A stretch of DNA of 64,000 nt from Lachnospiraceae bacterium (GCA_023663655.1 JAMPGZ010000010.1:1-64000), one strand, 5' to 3'. Shown: positions 53,641 through 62,812, counted from the stretch's first letter. Notes: generated by a model not told the origin, from the letters alone. A program made the numbers and translations.

Positions 53641-54754
53641 GCGTTGTATATTTGGAGCAGTCGTAACTCTTATTTTGCTTGTTGGTTGCAAGAACAACTC
53701 AAATGTTCCTGCAACCGGCATTGAGATTGACTATACAGGGTTTCAAGCCAAACCGCTTCCGACTGACTCTATTCTGAAAAAAGTCCAAGTTATTGTGCCG
53801 GAGACAACCGACTCGTCATTAATCGGAAATATAATACGTCTTAGAATGTACAGAGACATATTGTATGTACTTGACTCTGACAGCCATATATTGGCTTTTG
53901 ATGGTACCGGTAAATGCGTTATGCGACTGCATAACATTGGAAACGGTCCGTGGGAATATTTAAATGTGAAGGATTTTGACATTGATGAATCGGACGGCAC
54001 GATATTTCTTCTCGCAGATGATAATTTGTTAAAATATAGCCAAGATGGAAAATTTGTTGAGAAAATGGATGTTGCTATTGACTATGACGCAGGACTTGCT
54101 GTGACAAATGATTACATTTATATCGAAAGAAACACATATTCTGATGACGGAGAAGCCGAATTCAACATATCTGTCATAAAGCGGAAAGACAATTCCGTCA
54201 CGGAAATCCTTCCCACATTGCCTGAATATGCACCAGGGTGTAACCATGCCACATCCGGAATATGCCGCACTGGGGAGAATGTGTGGTTTACCCGCAAGTT
54301 TGATCCCAAAATATATCGCCTTGCCGATGGAGAGGTTCATGAGTGGCTGTCAATGAATTTTGGTGATGGTTTTTATATTCCGGAGGCAGATGAAAAACTC
54401 GATTGTTCGGAATTATTCAGCAAAACGCGCAAAGAAAAAAACATCTATAAGATTGGAAATGTGACATCAACAGATTCTACCTGTCTATTTACGACAAGCT
54501 TGGGCAATTGCGGAGTTGTATATATAAACAATCGGGATGTGCAGATATTCCCGTCATTCACAGACAAAGCTTCAGGAATGATTTCAGCAATTCAAAAGCC
54601 TGTATCAGCACAAATTCCCACTGTAGCTTTTGTTATGCCGGCTTCCAATTTAAAAATCATGGCGACAATAAGCGGCAACAGAGAAATAGAAAAATTATCA
54701 ACCGAGTTAAATGAAGAATCAAATCCGCTATTCTTCATTTATGAATTAAAATAG
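53633..54754 (+). CDS. 6-bladed beta-propeller lipoprotein
   Basis: The 373-residue protein has a lipoprotein signal (TLILLVGCKNN) and propeller blades of the 6-bladed type (RMYRDILYVLDSDSHILAFD, NIGNGPWEYLNVKDFDID, GTIFLLADDNLLKYSQDGKF). ATG 53633 lies inside the end of the NVEAL gene, so the two are translationally coupled and probably act together. A receptor, carrier or processing partner for the NVEAL peptide is an inference from this pairing. Confidence 0.8.
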   Translation: MYKRCIFGAVVTLILLVGCKNNSNVPATGIEIDYTGFQAKPLPTDSILKKVQVIVPETTDSSLIGNIIRLRMYRDILYVLDSDSHILAFDGTGKCVMRLHNIGNGPWEYLNVKDFDIDESDGTIFLLADDNLLKYSQDGKFVEKMDVAIDYDAGLAVTNDYIYIERNTYSDDGEAEFNISVIKRKDNSVTEILPTLPEYAPGCNHATSGICRTGENVWFTRKFDPKIYRLADGEVHEWLSMNFGDGFYIPEADEKLDCSELFSKTRKEKNIYKIGNVTSTDSTCLFTTSLGNCGVVYINNRDVQIFPSFTDKASGMISAIQKPVSAQIPTVAFVMPASNLKIMATISGNREIEKLSTELNEESNPLFFIYELK

Positions 54755-54789
54755 AACTGAAAAATCCAAATAGAAACGCAATTGAACTA

Positions 54790-56061
54790 TTGACCGGAAC
54801 CCTTATTCTCTTGGGAATATGCGAGGGATTTATCGGCGTGTTCCAATTTATCGGCTTACTGGATGCTATGCACCCTGAACACTCTGTGACCGGATCATTT
54901 TATAATCCGGGACCATACGGATGCTATATTGCTGTAATATTTCCAATAATGTTACGCGCAGTATTGCTTTACAGAGATAGGCTTCAAAAATGGCTGGGCA
55001 TGGGAATGGCTCTTATGGGAGCTTTTCTCATCCCGTCGTCTCTCAGCAGAACCGCGATGGTCGCCGCCGCAATCGGATGCACGGTGGCGGCGAGCGACAT
55101 CATCATGCCCTGCGTTAAGAGGGTTAAATGGGCGAAGATAAGCATCTTAGCGGCTGCGTTGCTGCTGATTGCCGCCGGAGCGTATCAGTGGAAAAAGGAC
55201 TCGGCTGACGGGCGGCTGCTGATGTGGAAAGTGGCAGCCGATGCTGCCATGGAGGCTCCGCTCACGGGCGTGGGCTGGGATAAGGTTGCCGGTAGCTACG
55301 GCGACGCCCAGGAGCGATATTTCGCTGCCGGAAAAGGCTCGGAGCAGGAGGTGATGGTAGCCGGAGCGCCGGAATATGTGTTCAACGAATATCTTCAGGT
55401 GGCTATCGCTTTCGGCACGCCCGCCGCGCTGTGGATGATGGCGCTGCTTATCGGGGCGATTGCGGCGGCTGTCAACGCAAAGGCTTTTGGACTTGCCGGC
55501 GCGGCTGTAGCGGTGGCTGTGGTGATGACCGCCTCCTATCCGCTCCAATTTCCGCTATTCACCGTCACCATCGGGATGGTGCTCGCGGGGTGCTATCTCT
55601 CGGCTCGCAAAGGGTGGATAAGATGGGCAGGATGCATTGCCACGATAGCTTCGGCATGGTTCCTGCTCGCCAACAACTCGGTGAAAGACGTGAGCTCGGA
55701 ATTCAACGCGGGGCGCTCGCTGCACCGTGTCGAGCGTTACAGGAAGTCGATCGACTGCCTTCTCGCCATAGCGCCATATTCCTCCGACCCGATGCCGCTC
55801 AACATCATCGGCAAGAACTATCAAGCCTTGGGGATGCCCGACAGCGCCGCCCACTATTTCCGCCGTGCCGCCAACCGATGCCCCAACCGCCTATATCCCC
55901 ACTATCTGCTCATGCAGCTCTACGCCGACTCGGCATCCTACGACCGCAACCTGATGCTCCAAGAGGCCCGGATACTGGCGACGAAAAAGGAAAAAGTCCC
56001 CTCTCCCGCCGTCGATGAAATGCGCCGCAAAGCCCTCACCATCCTCAACTCCCACCCATAA
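54790..56061 (+). CDS. O-antigen-ligase-like membrane protein with TPR tail, 5' end apparently missing
   Basis: The open frame begins in mid-membrane domain. No ATG exists between its upstream stop (54757-54759) and residue 26, so only TTG 54790 could start it. The sequence FQFIGLLDAMHPEHSVTGSF followed by YNPGPYGCYIAV and LSRTAMVAAAIG matches the ligase/Wzy_C region of O-antigen-ligase family proteins, which normally have several more helices before it. Membrane helices continue to about residue 295, then a TPR-like tail (RYRKSIDCLLAIAPYSSDPM). Translation may begin at TTG, or the gene may be a remnant fused to the locus by recombination. G+C rises sharply near 55020, within the gene. Confidence 0.6.
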   Translation: MTGTLILLGICEGFIGVFQFIGLLDAMHPEHSVTGSFYNPGPYGCYIAVIFPIMLRAVLLYRDRLQKWLGMGMALMGAFLIPSSLSRTAMVAAAIGCTVAASDIIMPCVKRVKWAKISILAAALLLIAAGAYQWKKDSADGRLLMWKVAADAAMEAPLTGVGWDKVAGSYGDAQERYFAAGKGSEQEVMVAGAPEYVFNEYLQVAIAFGTPAALWMMALLIGAIAAAVNAKAFGLAGAAVAVAVVMTASYPLQFPLFTVTIGMVLAGCYLSARKGWIRWAGCIATIASAWFLLANNSVKDVSSEFNAGRSLHRVERYRKSIDCLLAIAPYSSDPMPLNIIGKNYQALGMPDSAAHYFRRAANRCPNRLYPHYLLMQLYADSASYDRNLMLQEARILATKKEKVPSPAVDEMRRKALTILNSHP

Positions 56062-56205
56062 TGCAAATCGGCATCCCATAAATGGACAATGATGGCATAA
56101 GTAAAAAACGAAATATATGATATATGAAGCGACAGCATAATGTGACTCATAAACATATTAATTATTGCAGCACCTAAGTTTCCTTAAGGAAACATCTCTA
56201 GGTAG

Positions 56206-56236
56206 CCGGATGCCGAGCCGTAGGCGAGACATCCGG
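56206..56236. repeat. Dispersed hairpin repeat, copy C
   Basis: CCGGATG (56206-56212) pairs perfectly with CATCCGG (56230-56236). Read on the minus strand the loop is TCTCGCCTACGGCTCGG. Copy D at 56343-56373 lies in inverted orientation with an almost identical loop. Confidence 0.75.
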
Positions 56237-56342
56237 GAAGATGTGATATGGTTATCGAATCTGTAAGATTCATCTATGGATTTATATAATGTATCGAAAA
56301 AAGACGAATCTTTCAGATTCACTAATTTTCGGGATTTACTAT

Positions 56343-56373
56343 CCGTACGTCTCGCCTACGTCTCGGCGTACGG
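56343..56373. repeat. Dispersed hairpin repeat, copy D
   Basis: CCGTACG (56343-56349) pairs perfectly with CGTACGG (56367-56373) around TCTCGCCTACGTCTCGG. Compared with copy C the loop differs at one base, while the stem differs at several positions with pairing kept on both arms. Confidence 0.75.
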
Positions 56374-56502
56374 CTACCAAGAGATGAATCCAGTCGGATT
56401 CAGTTATTCACAACATCGTGGTTGTAGCACTCTTGCCACATATTGTTACAGAAATGTATTCTGCAACATTTGTACCGATGCGTCGGCTGAAATTGCCACA
56501 GG

Positions 56503-56616
56503 TGTTCATTCAGGTCGCCACAGGTGGCGAACCCTACGAGGCAACTCCGATTGCAATTCTGTTCATTTAGGTCGCCACAGGTGGCGAGCCCTGCGAGGCA
56601 ACTCTGATTGCGATTC
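56503..56616. repeat. 57-bp tandem duplication, two units
   Basis: Units 56503-56559 and 56560-56616 match at nearly all positions. Each holds the perfect inverted repeat TCGCCAC-AG-GTGGCGA. The period is a multiple of three, and the minus strand is open across both units (repeating CxxGxATCGDLNE), but the rest of that frame does not look like a protein. Confidence 0.8.
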
Positions 56617-56664
56617 ACGTGACAACGATATTATCACATTTATGAAACAAAATATTTTCCGATT

Positions 56665-58524
56665 ATGAAATTTTTCCGGTTTAAAATAGCGGTAATAGGC
56701 GCATGGTTCCTTGCCGGTTGTTCACACACTCCGTTGGAGCTTGTGCTGGAGCTCGCGGGCGACAACCGGCAGGAGCTTGTCGCCGCCATGGAGAGCGTGA
56801 GGGGCGACTCACTGAAAGAGGTGGCGATGGAGCGGCTAATAGTAGCCTCGGTCAACTACCATTCCTATCGCAGCCCCGGGCTTGACTCGCTGAAGCGGAG
56901 ACTCGTGAAGGAGAGAATGGCGGGAGAAGAGCTGCGCGGATGGAAGATGACCGACCTTTATGGAGCACCAGAGGCTCGCGACATAGAACGGCTGACGGCT
57001 GAGATGCTTGTGGAGAATGTGAATCTCGCAGTCGACACATGGCGGTCGCGTCCATGGGCTAAGCACTACACTCTTGACGAATTTTGCCAATATGTGCTCC
57101 CCTACCGCATAGCCGACGAGCCACTTGAAAACTGGCGCGGCGACTGCCTGAAGGCATACTCGGCAGCATACGACTCGCTGTGCAGCAATGTCGACGACCC
57201 GGTGGAAGCTGCCCGGCTCATGCTGACGCATCTGCGAGGAAAGAGGGTGAGGACACTTCCCGAACTGCCCTATCCGCACCTCGGCGCCACCTATCTGCTC
57301 GAGAACCGCTTGGGATATTGCCGCGACCACTGCGACCTGGCGCTCTACGTGCTCCGTGCCCTCGGCATACCCGCCGCCACCGACTTTTACCGCGAGTCGC
57401 CATCCTACAACAGCCGGCATTTCTGGACCGCCGTGATCGACACGCTGCATCATGTCAAGGAATTCAACCTCGGGGAGAAACCCGCCACATGGGACAATCC
57501 CGAACAGCGCAAGAAGGGCAAAGTGTTCAGAATAGCGTTCTCACCCTACAACGACACGGAGGCGGGCGAAGATGCCGACCCGTTTTTCCGCAATCCGCTT
57601 TACCGTGACGCCTCGCAGGAGTACGGCTACGACCGGTCAATCACCGTCGACGCCAAGAACGGGGAGCGGCAAATGTATCTCTCGGTGTTCAACGGACGCG
57701 AATTCAAAGCCATAGCCATGGCGCCGGTGAAGGGCGGAAAGGCGGCATTCAGCTGCCTTGAGGACAGTGTGCTGTATTTCCCTACACGCTACAATCCCGA
57801 CACACGCTCGCAGGAACCGGCGGGCTATCCGGCGCTCACCTGCGGCGGCAACCACACTTTTGCTCCCGAAGCCGCCGCGCTCGACAGCGTGGAGATAACC
57901 CGCAAGTACCCCTACCGCAAGTCAAAACTGTTCCTTCAGAACACAGTGGGAACCCGGATAGAATTCATGGATCGCAACGGCAGACTCGTCCACACTTGGT
58001 GCGTGGACGACACGCCAAGCATCAACATATTCCGCATCGACATTCCCGGCGACAAGCGAGCCTGCAAGGTGAAGATCACATCCAATCCGCGGCGACGGCT
58101 TGAAATAGGAGAGCTGTGGGCTGATGACATGACAGCCCGGAAGCTGCCGGAATCGGCACGCGCATTTCTGAGCGACGGCACGGGCGAGACCGACATCACC
58201 GCCACGGTCACCGACGGCTCGTGGGAGAGCTGCCACGTGTCGGCTAAAAACAGCGCCTATGCCTTGGTTGAATTTTCTGAGCCTGTAAGCCGGCTGTATT
58301 TCGTGCCCCGCACCGACGACAACTATATCCATCCCGGCGACAGCTACGAACTGTTCTACCACGACGGCTCCGAGGGATGGAAATCGCTGGGTCGGCGCGA
58401 GGCAACCGAATCACGGCTGGAATATGCCGTGCCCCGCAACGCCGTGCTATGGCTCCGCAACCACACCCGGGGCAAGGAGGAGCGCCCGTTCACACTGAAG
58501 GAGGGCAAGCAGATGTGGTGGTAG
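56665..58524 (+). CDS. Transglutaminase-like lipoprotein
   Basis: The 619-residue protein has a lipoprotein signal (AVIGAWFLAGCSHTP). A transglutaminase-like domain follows with C219 (LLENRLGYCRDHCDLALYVL) and His (NSRHFWTAVIDT) as the catalytic pair. The C-terminal half is beta-rich, with an Ig-like segment and a possible carbohydrate-binding domain. The family forms or hydrolyses amide bonds in proteins or cell-wall peptides; the substrate is unknown. It is high in G+C and follows the repeat region, apparently as its own unit. Confidence 0.78.
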   Translation: MKFFRFKIAVIGAWFLAGCSHTPLELVLELAGDNRQELVAAMESVRGDSLKEVAMERLIVASVNYHSYRSPGLDSLKRRLVKERMAGEELRGWKMTDLYGAPEARDIERLTAEMLVENVNLAVDTWRSRPWAKHYTLDEFCQYVLPYRIADEPLENWRGDCLKAYSAAYDSLCSNVDDPVEAARLMLTHLRGKRVRTLPELPYPHLGATYLLENRLGYCRDHCDLALYVLRALGIPAATDFYRESPSYNSRHFWTAVIDTLHHVKEFNLGEKPATWDNPEQRKKGKVFRIAFSPYNDTEAGEDADPFFRNPLYRDASQEYGYDRSITVDAKNGERQMYLSVFNGREFKAIAMAPVKGGKAAFSCLEDSVLYFPTRYNPDTRSQEPAGYPALTCGGNHTFAPEAAALDSVEITRKYPYRKSKLFLQNTVGTRIEFMDRNGRLVHTWCVDDTPSINIFRIDIPGDKRACKVKITSNPRRRLEIGELWADDMTARKLPESARAFLSDGTGETDITATVTDGSWESCHVSAKNSAYALVEFSEPVSRLYFVPRTDDNYIHPGDSYELFYHDGSEGWKSLGRREATESRLEYAVPRNAVLWLRNHTRGKEERPFTLKEGKQMWW

Positions 58525-58623
58525 ATGGAGGCACCGGGGTGAATTGTTAATCATAGATTTATGTTTTGGGGAAAGTTTTAAACTTTTAATAGGGTGTTCT
58601 GGCTGAATTATCGTGTAAATTTG

Positions 58624-58631
58624 TAACTTTG
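58624..58631 (+). promoter_or_regulatory. -7 promoter box of ileS
   Basis: TAACTTTG lies 51 nt before ATG 58683 and overlaps the in-frame start at 58629, which is therefore not the start. Confidence 0.6.
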
Positions 58632-58682
58632 CAAAAATTATTTTGTAACCTACATTACAGCAACATAAATCAGTCAATTGTG

Positions 58683-61600
58683 ATGAAGAAGAAATTCAAT
58701 GAGTACGACAAGTTCAATCTCTCCGACATAAACCGTCAGGTGCTTGAACAGTGGAATAAAGATCATCTATTTGAGCAAAGCATGAAGGTGCGTGAAGGCG
58801 CTCCGTCATTTGTGTTTTACGAAGGTCCCCCTTCCGCCAATGGTATGCCGGGCATCCACCATGTGATGGCTCGTACGATTAAGGATATCTTCTGCCGTTA
58901 CAAGACTATGAAAGGCTTCCATGTGAAGCGCAAGGCAGGTTGGGACACCCACGGTCTTCCCGTGGAGCTTGGCGTTGAAAAGGCTCTTGGCATAACAAAA
59001 GAGGATATCGGCAAAAAGATTTCAGTCGATGACTATAATGCCGCTTGCCGCCGCGAGGTGATGAAATACACCCGCGAATGGGAGAACCTCACCAACTCAA
59101 TGGGCTATTGGGTTGACATGAACGATCCCTATATCACTTACGACAACCGTTACATCGAATCGGTGTGGTGGTTGTTGCAGCAGCTTCATGGCAAAGGCTA
59201 TCTTTACAAAGGCTACACCATCCAGCCCTATTCACCCGCTGCCGGAACCGGACTCAGCACCCATGAGCTGAACCAGCCCGGTTGCTACCGTGATGTCAAG
59301 GACACCACCGTGACAGCAATCTTCAAGGCTGTCGACACAAAGCCGGAAATGGAAGGCTGGGGAACACCGTGCTTCATCGCATGGACCACTACTCCGTGGA
59401 CATTGCCTTCCAACACAGCGCTTTGTGTGGGACCGAAATATGAATATGCCGTAATCCGCACCTACAATCCTTATAATGGCGAGAAGATAACGCTCGTCAT
59501 GGCTAAAGACCGCGTGAGCGCCTATTTCAAGGCTGAAGGCGAGAACTTGCCGCTCGAAGAATATAAAGCCGGCGACAAGATCGTACCTTACCGCATAGTG
59601 GGCACTTATCTCGGATCGGAACTTGTGGGAATGTCCTACAAGCAGCTCATGCCGTGGGTGAAGCCTAACGAGAAATTGACTGATAATGCACCGGAATTCG
59701 TGAAGGAATATGCTGCAAGCCATCCTGATCACGTGTTTGCTGTAGGCAGCGACAAGTTTGTGGAACTCGAATCGGAGGCTTTCCGTGTGATAGGCGGTGA
59801 TTACGTGACAACCGACGACGGTACCGGAATCGTGCACATCGCGCCTACTTTCGGTGCTGATGACGCGCGTGTGGCTAAAGCGGCTGGCATCCCGTCGCTG
59901 TTCATGATAAACCTGCGCGGCGAGACACGCCCGATGGTCGACCTGACCGGAAAATATTACACTCTCGACGAGTGCGCTCCCGAATTTGTGAAGCATTGTG
60001 TGAATGTCGAGCTTTATGAACATCATGCCGGCGACTATGTGAAGAACGCTTATGATCCGCGTTTCAACGAAGGCGGAAAGTATGACGACAAGGCTGCTGA
60101 AAAGGCTGAGGACCTCAACGTAGTTATCGCTATGGAGATGAAGCATGCCGGCGAAGCGTTCAAGATCGAGAAGCACGTGCACAACTATCCTCACTGCTGG
60201 CGCACTGACAAGCCCGTGCTCTATTATCCTCTCGACAGTTGGTTCATCCGCACCACCGCTGCCCGCGAGAAACTCATGGCTGCAAACGAGACTATCAAGT
60301 GGAAGCCGGCGGCAACCGGTAGCGGACGTTTCGGCAAATGGCTTGAAAACCTTCAGGACTGGAACCTTTCACGCAGCCGCTATTGGGGCACTCCGCTGCC
60401 TATATGGCGTACCGAGGATGGCAAAGAGGAGATATGCATAGGAAGCGTAGAGCAGCTTTACAATGAAATCGAGAAATCGGTGGCTGCCGGAATCATGGCT
60501 TCCAATCCTTACAAGGACAAAGGATTCATCCCCGGCGATTATTCCAAAGATAATTATGACAAGATCGACCTTCACCGCCCTTACGTTGACGACATAATCC
60601 TTGTGTCCTCAACAGGAGAGCCCATGAAACGTGAGCTTGACCTTATCGACGTGTGGTTTGACTCAGGCTCAATGCCTTATGCTCAGATCCACTATCCGTT
60701 TGAGAATAAGGACCGATTCGATGCCAGCGAGCTTTTCCCCGCCGACTTCATCGCCGAAGGCGTGGACCAGACTCGCGGATGGTTCTTCACGCTCCATGCC
60801 ATTGCGGGAATGGCGTTTGACTCGGTAGCATACAAAGCCGTGATATCCAATGGACTTGTGCTCGACCGTTTCGGCAACAAGATGTCCAAGCGTCTTGGCA
60901 ATGCCGTGAATCCGTTTGAGGCTATCGCAGAATTCGGCTCCGACCCGTTGCGTTGGTACATGATCGCCAACTCTTCGCCATGGGATAATTTGAAGTACGA
61001 TTCAGAGGGTGTGCGCGAAACTTCACGCAAACTCTTCTCCACTCTATACAATACTTATTCATTCTTCGCGCTTTACGCCAATGTCGACGGCTTTGACAAT
61101 AGCCAGCCTCAGGTGCCGATGAATGAGCGTCCGGAAATCGACCGCTGGATTCTGTCACTCCTCTCCACTCTCATCCGTGAAGTGGAGGAAGCGCTTGATG
61201 ATTACGAGCCCACCAAAGCCGCTCGTGCCATAAATGATTTTGTCAATGACAATCTCAGCAACTGGTATGTGCGTCTCAACCGCAAACGCTTCTGGGGCGG
61301 AGAAATGAATCAGGATAAGCTATCCGCTTATCAGACCCTATATTCTTGCCTTGAGACGATCGCATTGCTCATGGCTCCGATATCGCCGTTCTTCGCCGAC
61401 CGCCTTTACACTGACCTCACTTCAGTGACCCTCGGCGACAAGGCTACATCGGTTCATCTGGCTCTGTTCCCGGTAGCCGGAGAGAGCGACAAGCAGCTTG
61501 AGGAGAGAATGAAACTCGCCCAGGATATCACGTCGATGGTGCTTGCATTGCGCCGTAAGGTGAATATCCGCGTGCGTCAGCCGCTTGCCACATTGATGAT

Positions 61601-62243
61601 ACCTGTGCTTGACGAACGCCAAAAAGAGATGATCTCATCAATGGCTCAGTTGGTGCTCAATGAAGTGAATGTCAAGGGCATAAAATTTGTCGGCAATGAA
61701 GAGGGAGTCCTTGTGAAAAAGGTTAAGCCCGATTTCAAAAAGCTCGGTCCGAAATATGGCAAGATCATGAAAGCTCTCGCAGCCGAAGTGACCAAGATGT
61801 CGCAACACGATATAATCGAGCTTGAACGCAACGGACAATTCACATTTGATATCGCCGGAACCCCTGCGGTAGTAGAGCTTGGCGATGTGGAAATAATCTC
61901 CGAAGATATCCCCGGATGGCAGGTGGCTAACGACGGCAACCTCACCGTTGCTCTCGATATCACCATTTCCGATGAACTGCGTCAGGAGGGTATCGCACGC
62001 GAGATAGTGAACCGTGTCCAGAACATACGCAAGAACCGCGATTATGACATCGTAGACAAGATTTCCATAACATTCGCGCCCAATGAGGCAACTGATGCGG
62101 CTATTGAAGCGTTTAAAGGATATATATCATCACAAGTGCTCGCTACCGAAATCAACATAGCTCCTTTGGCAGAGGATGCGGATCAAGAAGTGCTCGACAT
62201 CGATGATATAAAGCTGAATGCGGTGATAGAGAGGAACAAGTAA
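58683..62243 (+). CDS. ileS: Isoleucyl-tRNA synthetase
   Basis: The 1186-residue class I synthetase has the HIGH-like motif PPSANGMPGIHHVMARTIKD near residues 45-65, an editing domain insertion and KMSKR at 733-737 (NKMSKRLGN). An anticodon-binding domain follows (EIDRWILSLLSTLIREVEEA) and a long C-terminal extension (VLVKKVKPDFKKLGPKYGKI). The length and C-terminus are those of the longer, eukaryote-like form found in Bacteroidetes, rather than the 938-residue E. coli type. It charges tRNA-Ile. ATG 58683 is chosen because the promoter overlaps the upstream start. Confidence 0.96.
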   Translation: MKKKFNEYDKFNLSDINRQVLEQWNKDHLFEQSMKVREGAPSFVFYEGPPSANGMPGIHHVMARTIKDIFCRYKTMKGFHVKRKAGWDTHGLPVELGVEKALGITKEDIGKKISVDDYNAACRREVMKYTREWENLTNSMGYWVDMNDPYITYDNRYIESVWWLLQQLHGKGYLYKGYTIQPYSPAAGTGLSTHELNQPGCYRDVKDTTVTAIFKAVDTKPEMEGWGTPCFIAWTTTPWTLPSNTALCVGPKYEYAVIRTYNPYNGEKITLVMAKDRVSAYFKAEGENLPLEEYKAGDKIVPYRIVGTYLGSELVGMSYKQLMPWVKPNEKLTDNAPEFVKEYAASHPDHVFAVGSDKFVELESEAFRVIGGDYVTTDDGTGIVHIAPTFGADDARVAKAAGIPSLFMINLRGETRPMVDLTGKYYTLDECAPEFVKHCVNVELYEHHAGDYVKNAYDPRFNEGGKYDDKAAEKAEDLNVVIAMEMKHAGEAFKIEKHVHNYPHCWRTDKPVLYYPLDSWFIRTTAAREKLMAANETIKWKPAATGSGRFGKWLENLQDWNLSRSRYWGTPLPIWRTEDGKEEICIGSVEQLYNEIEKSVAAGIMASNPYKDKGFIPGDYSKDNYDKIDLHRPYVDDIILVSSTGEPMKRELDLIDVWFDSGSMPYAQIHYPFENKDRFDASELFPADFIAEGVDQTRGWFFTLHAIAGMAFDSVAYKAVISNGLVLDRFGNKMSKRLGNAVNPFEAIAEFGSDPLRWYMIANSSPWDNLKYDSEGVRETSRKLFSTLYNTYSFFALYANVDGFDNSQPQVPMNERPEIDRWILSLLSTLIREVEEALDDYEPTKAARAINDFVNDNLSNWYVRLNRKRFWGGEMNQDKLSAYQTLYSCLETIALLMAPISPFFADRLYTDLTSVTLGDKATSVHLALFPVAGESDKQLEERMKLAQDITSMVLALRRKVNIRVRQPLATLMIPVLDERQKEMISSMAQLVLNEVNVKGIKFVGNEEGVLVKKVKPDFKKLGPKYGKIMKALAAEVTKMSQHDIIELERNGQFTFDIAGTPAVVELGDVEIISEDIPGWQVANDGNLTVALDITISDELRQEGIAREIVNRVQNIRKNRDYDIVDKISITFAPNEATDAAIEAFKGYISSQVLATEINIAPLAEDADQEVLDIDDIKLNAVIERNK

Positions 62244-62278
62244 AGCCAACCCCTTACCCAACATAAAAAACAACAATT

Positions 62279-62662
62279 ATGAGCGAAAAGACCCGTTACA
62301 CTGATGAGGAGCTTCAGGAATTTAAGACTGTGATTATCCAGAAGCTCGAAAAGGCGCAGCGAGACTACGAATTGCTGAAAGCTAATGTTATGAATAGCGA
62401 CGGCAATGATACTGCCGATACCTCGCCCACATTCAAAGTTCTTGAAGAGGGCGCGAGCACTCTTGGAAAGGAAGAGGCAGGTCAGCTTGCGCAGCGCCAG
62501 ATGAAGTTTATCCAGCACTTACAGGCTGCTTTGGTAAGAATCGAGAACAAGACTTATGGAATATGCCGTCAAACCGGAAAATTGATTCCAAAGGAACGGT
62601 TGCTCGCAGTGCCTCATGCAACTTTAAGTGTTGAGGCTAAAGAAGGAAATAAGAAACATTAA
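62279..62662 (+). CDS. TraR/DksA-family protein with a degenerate zinc finger
   Basis: The 127-residue protein has the DksA-like coiled-coil (LQEFKTVIIQKLEKAQRDYE) with an acidic segment near its tip (NSDGNDTADTSPT). The C-terminal finger region keeps only C96 (TYGICRQTGKLIPKERLLAV), and the expected second pair of Cys is replaced by VPHATLS. Zinc binding is thus unlikely, as in Cys-poor DksA forms. It may bind the RNA polymerase secondary channel (family knowledge). It lies between ileS and lspA, a common Bacteroidetes order. Confidence 0.85.
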   Translation: MSEKTRYTDEELQEFKTVIIQKLEKAQRDYELLKANVMNSDGNDTADTSPTFKVLEEGASTLGKEEAGQLAQRQMKFIQHLQAALVRIENKTYGICRQTGKLIPKERLLAVPHATLSVEAKEGNKKH

Positions 62663-62812
62663 TTAAGTTTGCAACTTAAAAACAGGTTGCCCTGATGCAC
62701 CGGTAAAATAAGATTGTCGGCAATGATGGCTCATCATGCCGGCAATCACATCCGGTGTAGGACCAATGACGGGCAATCGAAAAAACATCAGGACAGGATT
62801 CAGAATCAGATT

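Larger units (their letters stand above)
56062..56664. other. Repeat-rich intergenic region after the peptide locus
   Basis: No gene is supported. It holds the paired hairpin repeats C and D, three GAATC/GATTC hairpins (56257-56271, 56306-56320, 56386-56401), and a 57-bp tandem duplication at 56503-56616. Confidence 0.65.

Noticed and set aside
56400-56618. 72-residue minus-strand open frame across the 57-bp repeats
   Set aside because: The frame stays open because the repeat period is a multiple of three. The peptide is Cys- and Asn-rich, no promoter is visible, and the sequence is better explained as structured repeats.
59232-60194. 320-residue minus-strand open frame
   Set aside because: Lies wholly inside ileS; its composition is that of an antisense shadow.
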